Shown one piece after another: positions 57,637 to 64,000 of a stretch of 64,000 nucleotides of DNA. Source of the DNA: Sphingomonas sp. 3P27F8 (lineage in GTDB: Bacteria; Pseudomonadota; Alphaproteobacteria; Sphingomonadales; Sphingomonadaceae); NCBI RefSeq assembly GCF_005502745.1, contig NZ_SCNL01000011.1, positions 62,001 through 126,000 of the forward strand. Direction: 5' to 3'. Below the pieces are notes generated by a model. That model was not told the DNA's origin, searched no databases, and saw nothing but the letters and a program-made list of their open reading frames with translations. Both the position numbers and the translations under genes were made by a program. Numbering within the stretch: the first letter of the stretch is position 1; the number at the start of each line of letters is the position of its first letter.

Positions 57637-58571
57637 CCGAAGCGGCCGTCGGTCTTCCACGCCTCGCGATCACCGCTCGTAGCGGCGGCGCGCCGCTCGG
57701 TCGGTGCGCGAAGCCGGAGGATCGTCCAGTCGCCACGCACATCGCTCGCTGCCAAAGTGCAGCCCTGCGCTTCATAAGCGCGGACAACCATGTCCGCCTG
57801 TTCGTTCAGCAGCCCCGCGAGCACGATCGTGGCGCGCGGGCCCGCCACAGCCGCGACTTCCGGCGCCATCGCCACGAGCGGCCCGGCAAGGATATTGGCG
57901 ATCAGCAGGTCATAAGGCGCGCGCGCCTCGATTTCCGCCGCTCGTGCGCCATCCGCGACCACAAGATCAATCGCCGGCACCGTATTCACCGCCATGTTCC
58001 CGGCGGTCACCTCGATCGCGATGGGATCGATATCGGTCGCCATCACCCGCGCCTGCGGCCACAGATCCCGCGCGGCGAAGGCGAGGAGGCCGGTGCCGGT
58101 GCCGAAATCGACCACATTGGCAAAGCGCTCGCCCGCCAGCTCGCTCAGCATCGCCAGGCAACCCGCCGTGGTGTTGTGATGCCCGGTCCCGAAAGCCTGC
58201 CCCGCATCGATCAGGAAGGCGCGCTGCCCCGCCGCAATCGCAACCGGATGCGCCGAGGTATGAACGACGAACCGCCCCTCACGGATCGGTTCCAGCCCGG
58301 ACTGGCTCATCGCCACCCAATCCTGTTCGCCCAGCGCCTCCACCGCCGGTGTAGTGCCCGCCGCACTCGGCACCAGTGATGCCAGCGCCGCAAGGACGGC
58401 AGCATCGGGTTCACGCTCCAGATAGGCGTCGAGCCGCCAGCGCTCAACGTCATCCTCCACCTCTTCGGTGGTCATCAGCACCGCATCGATCGCCAGATCG
58501 GCGGCGGCGTCGATCGCCTCGGCCTCCGCACGGGTGCAGGGCAGCGTCACCTTCCAGCTTTCAGCGGACAT
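57633..58571 (-). CDS. prmA: Ribosomal protein L11 methyltransferase
   Basis: PrmA trimethylates lysines of ribosomal protein L11 using SAM. The 312-residue protein has an N-terminal substrate-recognition domain (AEAIDAAADLAIDAVLMTTEEVEDDV) and a Rossmann methyltransferase domain. In the latter, AFGTGHHNTTAGCLAML and VVDFGTGTGLLAFAARDLW are the SAM-binding loop. LLIANILAGPLVAMAPEV holds the catalytic NxxA-type motif. Its end overlaps the convergent globin-like gene by 4 bases, and its start overlaps the SDR stop by 11 bases. Confidence 0.95.
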   Translation of the reverse strand: MSAESWKVTLPCTRAEAEAIDAAADLAIDAVLMTTEEVEDDVERWRLDAYLEREPDAAVLAALASLVPSAAGTTPAVEALGEQDWVAMSQSGLEPIREGRFVVHTSAHPVAIAAGQRAFLIDAGQAFGTGHHNTTAGCLAMLSELAGERFANVVDFGTGTGLLAFAARDLWPQARVMATDIDPIAIEVTAGNMAVNTVPAIDLVVADGARAAEIEARAPYDLLIANILAGPLVAMAPEVAAVAGPRATIVLAGLLNEQADMVVRAYEAQGCTLAASDVRGDWTILRLRAPTERRAAATSGDREAWKTDGRFG

Positions 58572-59256
58572 AGCTTGCTCCGTTCACGTCGAGCACCGCA
58601 CCGGTCATCGATGCCGGTGCCTCCAGCGCCAGCCAGCGCGCCATTTCGGCCACTTCCTCAGGCATCGCCACCCGGCCGAGCGGAATATCGGCGAGCAGCT
58701 TTTCACCACCCCGGCTGGCGAGATATTCGTCGGCCATGCCAGTCATCGTGAAGCCGGGGCAGATCGCGAAGGCGAGGATACCCTCCGCCGCATAGCCGCG
58801 CGCGATCGTCTTGGTCATGGCGACCATCCCCGCCTTGGCGGCGGCATAATGCCAGTGCGCAGGGCTGTCACCGCGATGCGCCGCGCGGCTGGCGATGTTG
58901 ACGATGCGCCCGCCCGTGCCGCGCGCCTGCCAGTGGCGCACCGCGCGCCTTGAAAGCTCGGCGGCCGCGGTCAGGTTGATGCGCATCGTGCGTTCCCACG
59001 CCGCGCTCCACTCGATATCCTCGCGATCGATCGGGTTCGCCTCGAACACGCCGGCATTGTTGATAAGCACGTCTATCGCGCCAAGCTTGGCGAGCGCCGC
59101 GTCCCACAATTGCCCGGGTGCGGCGGGATCGGCGAAGTCAGCCGGAATGCCGCTTGACGTGCCCTGCCCCGCGATGCGGACATCCGGCCTGTCAAGCGCA
59201 TCGATTATCGCGGCGCCGATGCCGCGCGAGGTGCCGGTAGCGAGAATATGGATCAT
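58561..59256 (-). CDS. SDR family oxidoreductase
   Basis: A short-chain dehydrogenase/reductase of 231 residues. TGTSRGIGAA (7-16) binds NAD(P), LINNAGVFEA is the stabilising NNAG, and the active site is S plus Y-x3-K in HYAAAKAGM. The C-terminal ICPGFTMTGM is a further family mark. The substrate is unknown. The start at M (complement of 59254-59256) is preferred over MAGGM twelve bases upstream. It overlaps prmA by 11 bases, an unusual but tight coupling. Confidence 0.9.
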   Translation of the reverse strand: MIHILATGTSRGIGAAIIDALDRPDVRIAGQGTSSGIPADFADPAAPGQLWDAALAKLGAIDVLINNAGVFEANPIDREDIEWSAAWERTMRINLTAAAELSRRAVRHWQARGTGGRIVNIASRAAHRGDSPAHWHYAAAKAGMVAMTKTIARGYAAEGILAFAICPGFTMTGMADEYLASRGGEKLLADIPLGRVAMPEEVAEMARWLALEAPASMTGAVLDVNGASYVR

Positions 59257-59310
59257 GCCGCCGGCCATAGCGACGGCCGGCGGATCAGGCCACGGCCGAG
59301 ATCAGGATCG

Positions 59311-60711
59311 TCAGATGGCCACCTTCCGCGCGAAATCGCCCGCGCTGGCCTTCAGCACGGCGAGCCGACTGGAAAGCGAATCGAATCCGGCGCCGAATGC
59401 GTCAATCTCGCCGGCCACCGCCTCGGTATCCTCGCGAATCGCAGCGATCGTGTTCGACATCGAATCGGCCGCGAGCGCGGTTTCATCGACTGCGGCGGTG
59501 ATCGCGGTCACCGTTTGCGCCTGCACCTCCATCGCGCCGCGAATGCGGCTGGCCGAATCCTCCACCTCGGCGACGGTCGCCTTGATGCTGGCATTCGTTT
59601 CCACCGTGCTGCGCGTGGCGGACTGGATCGCGGCGATTTTCGCGGCGATGTCGTCGGTGGCGCGCGCCGTCTGATTGGCGAGGCTCTTCACCTCCTGCGC
59701 CACCACCGCGAAGCCACGCCCCGCATCGCCGGCGCGCGCCGCCTCGATCGTGGCGTTGAGCGCAAGCAGATTGGTCTGCCCCGCAATATCTCGAATAAGG
59801 CCGAGGATCGATTCGATCGACTGTGCATGATCGGACAGCATCTGCGACACGCCAACGGCGGCCCCCGCCTGCGCGCTGGCGCGATTGGCAACCTCGGCGG
59901 CGACTTCCACCTCGCCGCGCGCATCCTCGATCGCACGGATCAGGCCGGCGGCAGTCAGCGCCGCTTCGCGCATCGCGACGGCCGACTGCTCGGCGGCAGC
60001 CGCCACCTCGCTCGCCTTGCCCAATACGCCCCGCGTCGAAGAGGACGCACCCGACGCGAGCAGGCGTAGCGCCCCGCCCTCGGACGTGGCGCTTTCGACG
60101 GTGGCCGTAATGCCTTCGTGGAACTCGCTTGCCAGCCGGTCCCGCAACACCTTTTCACTGAATTCCAGATAAGCGGAGTAGATCGCGACGGTGATCTCAC
60201 CTTCCAGCGCCGATAGCCGCATCAGCGTATCCACCATGCTGACGAGTCGGGGATCGCTGTGCTCCAGCCGCCGCATCAGCACATCGAGCGCCGCACGATC
60301 GCTGGCGCTTATCATCGAGAGCAGCGCCGTCTTGGATACGTCCGCCGCATAGGCCGCCGCGACCGAGCGTTCTATCGACTCGATCCACGACCGCCCCGCC
60401 GTGTCCAGAAAGCGGCTCCGCAGAAATGCACAGCCGACATCGATCATCTTCTCGGTTTCGTCCGGCGCCCAGGAGCGCTGATCGGCGAAGCATCGCACCC
60501 ATTGGTGCCAATAGGCCGCGGAAATCTGCCGGATTTCAGGCTCGATCGCCGTCCAGACATCGCGGCTGGTGCTGAGCAACGTGCCGTCGACATCGAAAAC
60601 CTTGAGGCGACCGGCGATATCCACCGTCGCGGCGATCGATCCGGCTGCGGGCAGTTCCGTAAGCAAAGGTAACGCTCCATCCAATAGGCAGGGCGGAGGG
60701 TTAATGGCCAT
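59311..60711 (-). CDS. Soluble methyl-accepting chemotaxis protein with globin-sensor-like N-terminus
   Basis: A chemoreceptor of 466 residues without membrane helices. The N-terminal domain (about 35-190) resembles globin-coupled sensors in length and helix pattern ([21 protein letters not shown] and following). But where the proximal histidine is expected ([18 protein letters not shown], about 113-131) there is none, so heme binding is doubtful. The signalling domain has the hairpin [38 protein letters not shown] and long coiled coils. No che genes are near. Its signal is unknown. The start lacks a clear ribosome site. Confidence 0.75.
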   Translation of the reverse strand: MAINPPPCLLDGALPLLTELPAAGSIAATVDIAGRLKVFDVDGTLLSTSRDVWTAIEPEIRQISAAYWHQWVRCFADQRSWAPDETEKMIDVGCAFLRSRFLDTAGRSWIESIERSVAAAYAADVSKTALLSMISASDRAALDVLMRRLEHSDPRLVSMVDTLMRLSALEGEITVAIYSAYLEFSEKVLRDRLASEFHEGITATVESATSEGGALRLLASGASSSTRGVLGKASEVAAAAEQSAVAMREAALTAAGLIRAIEDARGEVEVAAEVANRASAQAGAAVGVSQMLSDHAQSIESILGLIRDIAGQTNLLALNATIEAARAGDAGRGFAVVAQEVKSLANQTARATDDIAAKIAAIQSATRSTVETNASIKATVAEVEDSASRIRGAMEVQAQTVTAITAAVDETALAADSMSNTIAAIREDTEAVAGEIDAFGAGFDSLSSRLAVLKASAGDFARKVAI

Positions 60712-60833
60712 TGGTTAACCGCTGGTTAGGCCGGTGACGAAACAGTAACGATTGGCCCTTCCCCGCTTGCATCCCCGCGCTCGCCGTCTCATAGACCCGC
60801 GCGAACAGTCGGCTCATCGCAGGAAACACGCCC

Positions 60834-61259
60834 TTGGCCTCGAAACCCGCGCGCCCGCGCAGCCCGCACCTCTTCAGCGGCCCGCTCCAGCTTCACTATC
60901 GCTGGAGCCCGGCGATGCTGGCCTCCATTCTCCATCGCGTCACGGGCGACGGCATGGCGACCGTCGGCGCCGCGCTTCTCGTCTGGTGGTTGGCGGCGAT
61001 CGCAGCCGGGGGACAGGCCTATGCGACGTTTCTCAGCGTGTTCACGACATCGGCCGGGCACCTCAATCCGATCGGCTGGGTTGCAGGCGTCGGCCTGACC
61101 TTTTCGCTGTTCCAGCATATGATGAGCGGCATCCGCCACCTGGTGCTGGATACCGGCGCCGCCTTCGAACTCAAGACGAACCGGCTGCTCGCGCTGCTCA
61201 CGTTCGTTTTCTCGACGCTGCTGACCGTGCTGTTCTGGCTCTACCTGGGGATCAAGTGA
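60834..61259 (+). CDS. sdhC: Succinate dehydrogenase cytochrome b556 subunit
   Basis: A membrane anchor of the succinate:quinone reductase, 141 residues with three helices. The N-terminal RPRSPHLFSGPLQLHYRW and SILHRVTGDGM form the quinone site, and the heme-ligand histidine lies in HMMSGIRHLVLDTG. The start is a TTG at 60834, with AGGAAA eight bases upstream. It is followed immediately by sdhD, sharing TGATG. Confidence 0.9.
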   Translation: MASKPARPRSPHLFSGPLQLHYRWSPAMLASILHRVTGDGMATVGAALLVWWLAAIAAGGQAYATFLSVFTTSAGHLNPIGWVAGVGLTFSLFQHMMSGIRHLVLDTGAAFELKTNRLLALLTFVFSTLLTVLFWLYLGIK

Positions 61260-61642
61260 TGGGATCGGGAACCGAGATCGGGCGCGTCCGCGGCCTTGGC
61301 AGTGCGCATCACGGCCCGCTGCACTGGTGGCATCAGAAGATCACCGCCGGCACGAACCTGTTGTTCATGGCGTGGTTGATGATATCGATCGCGCGCCTGC
61401 CAGGCTATGACTATGCCAGCGTCCGTACCTGGCTTTCCTCGGCGTGGGTCGCGGTGCCGATGCTGCTGTTGATCGCGTCGGTTTTCTATCATTTCCGGCT
61501 GGGGCTTCAGGTGGTGATCGAGGATTATGCGCATGCGGAAAGCCGCGTGGTGCTGATGATCCTGCTCAACCTGTTTGTCGCGGTCACCGCCGGGATCGCG
61601 ATCTTCTCGATCCTCAAGGTCGCTTTTGGAGCTGCTGCGTAA
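61259..61642 (+). CDS. sdhD: Succinate dehydrogenase membrane anchor subunit
   Basis: The second membrane anchor, 127 residues. [28 protein letters not shown] begins helix 1, and [17 protein letters not shown] carries the second heme-ligand histidine and the D-Y of the quinone pocket. The last helix is [16 protein letters not shown]. It starts on the ATG overlapping the sdhC TGA and ends on a TAA sharing its last base with the sdhA ATG. Confidence 0.9.
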   Translation: MGSGTEIGRVRGLGSAHHGPLHWWHQKITAGTNLLFMAWLMISIARLPGYDYASVRTWLSSAWVAVPMLLLIASVFYHFRLGLQVVIEDYAHAESRVVLMILLNLFVAVTAGIAIFSILKVAFGAAA

Positions 61643-63444
61643 TGCCTGCCGCCTATCAGATCATCGATCACACCTATGACGCAGTCGTCGTCGGCGCTGG
61701 CGGTTCGGGGCTGCGCGCCACGATGGGTATCGCGGAGAGCGGCCTCAAGACCGCCTGCATCACCAAGGTATTTCCGACGCGCAGCCACACGGTCGCCGCG
61801 CAGGGCGGAATCGCTGCAAGCCTCGGCAATAACTCGCCGGATCACTGGTCCTGGCACATGTTCGATACGGTGAAGGGTTCCGACTGGCTCGGAGACCAGG
61901 ACGCCATCGAATATATGGTGCGCGAGGCGCCGGCCGCTGTTTACGAGCTGGAGCACGCCGGTGTGCCGTTCAGCCGCAACGACAACGGCACCATCTATCA
62001 GCGCCCGTTCGGCGGCCATATGCAGAACATGGGCGAAGGCCCGCCGGTGCAGCGCACCTGCGCCGCCGCAGACCGCACCGGCCACGCCATGCTTCACGCG
62101 CTCTACCAGCAGAGCCTGAAGTATGACGCGGACTTCTACGTCGAATATTTCGCGCTCGATCTCATCATGGAAAACGGCGCATGCCGCGGCGTGATCGCGA
62201 TGTGCATGGAAACCGGCGCGATCCACCGTTTCCGCAGCCACGCCGTCGTGCTGGCGACCGGCGGCGGCGGCCGCGTGTATCAGTCCGCGACCTCGGCGCA
62301 TACCTGCACGGGTGACGGCAACGGCATGGCGTTGCGCGCTGGCCTTGCACTGCAGGATATGGAATTTGTCCAGTTCCACCCGACCGGCATCTACGGCGCG
62401 GGCGTGCTGATTACCGAGGGCGCACGCGGCGAAGGTGGTTACCTCACCAATTCGGAGGGCGAGCGTTTCATGGAGCGCTATGCTCCGTCCGCCAAGGATC
62501 TGGCAAGCCGCGATGTCGTGGCGCGCTCGATGGCGATGGAGATGCGCGAGGGGCGTGGCGTTGGCCCCGACGGCGAATATATCTACCTCCACCTCGATCA
62601 TATCGATCCGAAGGTGCTGCACGAGCGGCTGCCGGGCATCACCGAGACGGGCAAGATCTTCGCCGGCGTCGACCTGACACGCCAGCCGCTGCCGGTGACG
62701 CCGACCGTGCATTACAACATGGGCGGCATCCCGACGAATTATCACGGCGAAGTCGTGCAGCTTCGGGATGGCGATCCCGATGCGGTGGTTGCCGGCCTGT
62801 TTGCGGTCGGCGAGGCGGCGTGCGTTTCGGTGCATGGTGCCAACCGGCTCGGCTCCAATTCGCTGATCGATCTGGTGGTGTTCGGTCGTGCGACCGGCCT
62901 GCGCCTCAAGGATACGCTGAAGCCGAACACCTCGCATAATCCGCTGCCGAAGGGCTCGGAGGAGCAGGCGCTTACCCGTCTCGATCATTTCCGCAACGCC
63001 AGCGGCGGCTCGGCCACCGCGAAGATTCGCGCTGAAATGCAGCGGACGATGCAGCGCCATTGCGCGGTGTTCCGCGATTCCGCGCTGCTTTCGGAAGGCG
63101 TCCAGAAGATTGACGCGATCTATAAGGGGATGGCGGATATCGGCATCACGGATCGCTCGCTGATCTGGAATACCGATCTCATCGAAACGATGGAGCTCGA
63201 CAATCTCATCGGCCAGGCGGTCGTGACGATCAAGGGTGCGGAGAATCGCAAGGAAAGCCGGGGTGCACACATGCACGAGGATTTCCCGGATCGCGACGAT
63301 GCGAACTGGATGAAGCACACCACCGCCACGTTCGAGGGCTGGGGCGGCAAGGGCGGCACGACCACGATCGATTACCGTCCGGTGCACGATTACACGCTCA
63401 CGGACGACGCGGAATATATCAAGCCGAAGAAGCGCGTCTACTGA
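61642..63444 (+). CDS. sdhA: Succinate dehydrogenase flavoprotein subunit
   Basis: The catalytic subunit of succinate dehydrogenase in the TCA cycle and respiratory chain, 600 residues. [13 protein letters not shown] is the FAD-binding loop, and the covalent-FAD histidine lies in [12 protein letters not shown]. Substrate-site residues appear in [37 protein letters not shown] and [17 protein letters not shown]. The order is sdhCDA; a terminator follows, and sdhB is not adjacent. Confidence 0.97.
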   Translation: MPAAYQIIDHTYDAVVVGAGGSGLRATMGIAESGLKTACITKVFPTRSHTVAAQGGIAASLGNNSPDHWSWHMFDTVKGSDWLGDQDAIEYMVREAPAAVYELEHAGVPFSRNDNGTIYQRPFGGHMQNMGEGPPVQRTCAAADRTGHAMLHALYQQSLKYDADFYVEYFALDLIMENGACRGVIAMCMETGAIHRFRSHAVVLATGGGGRVYQSATSAHTCTGDGNGMALRAGLALQDMEFVQFHPTGIYGAGVLITEGARGEGGYLTNSEGERFMERYAPSAKDLASRDVVARSMAMEMREGRGVGPDGEYIYLHLDHIDPKVLHERLPGITETGKIFAGVDLTRQPLPVTPTVHYNMGGIPTNYHGEVVQLRDGDPDAVVAGLFAVGEAACVSVHGANRLGSNSLIDLVVFGRATGLRLKDTLKPNTSHNPLPKGSEEQALTRLDHFRNASGGSATAKIRAEMQRTMQRHCAVFRDSALLSEGVQKIDAIYKGMADIGITDRSLIWNTDLIETMELDNLIGQAVVTIKGAENRKESRGAHMHEDFPDRDDANWMKHTTATFEGWGGKGGTTTIDYRPVHDYTLTDDAEYIKPKKRVY

Positions 63445-63470
63445 GGGCTGCGTCGCAGATTGGCGCCAAG

Positions 63471-63509
63471 ATCCCGCGCAAGGCCAAACCCTGGCGCGGG
63501 ATTTAATTT
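63471..63509 (+). terminator. Terminator after sdhA
   Basis: ATCCCGCGC (63471-63479) pairs with GCGCGGGAT (63494-63502), followed by TTAATTTG. A short stem with a T-rich tail; it ends the sdhCDA transcript or, read the other way, the convergent TonB receptor. Confidence 0.7.
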
Positions 63510-63510
63510 G

Positions 63511-64000
63511 CTAGCGCTCGATCTTCATGCCCAGCATCACCGTGGCCGGGCGCAGCGGCGTGCTTTGCGCCCGCGCGGCCAGCGAGAAGGCATTGCCATA
63601 AGCGAAACGGTTGCCGCTGCTATTGGTGATATTGTCCGCCGACAGCCATAAGGTCAGATCGCGACGCGACCATTCGGTCCGCGCCGCGAGCACCGCATAG
63701 CGCCCCTGCGCGAAATCCAGATAACGGCCCGTGCCAAGCACCGAGCGCCCGATATAATCAAGCGCGGCCGACGACCGCATCGTTCCTCCGAAAGCATCCC
63801 AGCGATAGCTTATGCCTGCGTGAGCGCTGAATGGCGGGGTGTTCGGCAATCGTTGATTGCTGGCCGGCGAGGTTGAGGCGAGCGGACCCGTGACACGGTT
63901 GACCGTGTACAGCGCCGATAAATCGAACCGCAGCGGCGTGATCGGCACCCAATCCGCGCTCAGCTCCGCCGTCAGGATGCGGGCGTCGCCAATGTTGCTC
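63511..64000 (-). CDS. TonB-dependent receptor, C-terminal part (cut by window edge)
   Basis: The last 163 or so residues of an outer-membrane receptor barrel; the rest lies beyond base 64000. The frame is open to the window edge (SNIGDARILTAELSADW precedes the first listed start). NTPPFSAHAGISYRW, ALDYIGRSVLGTGRYLDFAQ and LSADNITNSSGNRFAYGN are typical final strands. The chain ends VMLGMKIER instead of the usual terminal aromatic. It converges on sdhA. The receptor class and ligand cannot be told from the fragment. Confidence 0.8.
   Translation of the reverse strand, partial: SNIGDARILTAELSADWVPITPLRFDLSALYTVNRVTGPLASTSPASNQRLPNTPPFSAHAGISYRWDAFGGTMRSSAALDYIGRSVLGTGRYLDFAQGRYAVLAARTEWSRRDLTLWLSADNITNSSGNRFAYGNAFSLAARAQSTPLRPATVMLGMKIER

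Noticed and set aside
60540..60620. HAD-like motif FDVDGTLL in the chemoreceptor
   Set aside because: The rest of the protein is a globin-like domain plus an MCP signalling domain, with no HAD motifs II-IV; the match is coincidental.

Overview
The window looks like chromosomal DNA from a sphingomonad (Alphaproteobacteria, Sphingomonadaceae, probably Sphingomonas or a close relative). This rests on high G+C, several TonB-dependent receptors including an Oar-like one with an N-terminal carboxypeptidase-regulatory domain, a CpdR response regulator, the SapC, DUF3297 and DUF1289 families, and short LigA, TypA, PrmA and RpiA proteins of alphaproteobacterial style. No insertion sequence, prophage, CRISPR array or plasmid gene was seen. 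The region reads as ordinary core and semi-core genome with a few oddities.

Layout. Bases 1-6100 carry a PLP-dependent cysteine-synthase-family enzyme, hisE, a HIT protein, an APC amino-acid permease and ligA. Bases 6200-11800 carry an Oar-like TonB receptor interrupted by one in-frame TGA, then a LytS-type histidine kinase and a LytTR response regulator. Bases 11900-19600 carry an ABC-F ATPase, DUF3297, a Tyr/Gly-rich exported protein, an EVE protein, a second TonB receptor and typA. Bases 19700-25900 carry an exported orphan, a TelA/XpaC-like pair, a tyrosine phosphatase, an Nramp transporter, a frameshifted DUF2147 remnant, an AlkA-type glycosylase and a 2Fe-2S ferredoxin. Bases 25900-31700 carry rlmB and an M28 peptidase, tRNA-Tyr and tRNA-Val, cpdR, an N-formylglutamate amidohydrolase, a probable SuhB/MmgR-type small RNA, a cytochrome b561 and SapC.

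Bases 31700-37700 carry an FAD-linked oxidase, an exported orphan, a DEAD-box helicase, DUF1289, a PmbA/TldD protease subunit and a CysQ-like phosphatase. Bases 37670-44270 (minus strand) hold a compact sugar-phosphate operon, rpiA-tkt-tal-gnd followed by two HAD phosphatases. Bases 44300-51900 carry an enoyl-CoA hydratase, class I fumarase, a thioesterase with proS, a DUF885 peptidase, and fdhD-mobA. Bases 52000-64000 carry a nitroreductase, tsaB-rimI, a GNAT acetyltransferase, a TRIC-type channel, a glycine-zipper protein, OsmC, phhA followed by a small globin-like protein, prmA-SDR, a soluble globin-sensor-like chemoreceptor, sdhCDA, and the 3' end of a third TonB receptor cut by the window edge.

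Points most worth a second look are the in-frame TGA in the Oar receptor next to its LytS/LytTR pair, the globin-like protein behind phenylalanine hydroxylase, the chemoreceptor whose globin-like domain seems to lack the proximal histidine, the small RNA with two C-rich anti-Shine-Dalgarno segments, the DUF2147 pseudogene, and the missing sdhB directly after sdhA. I did not find a clear new multi-gene system.
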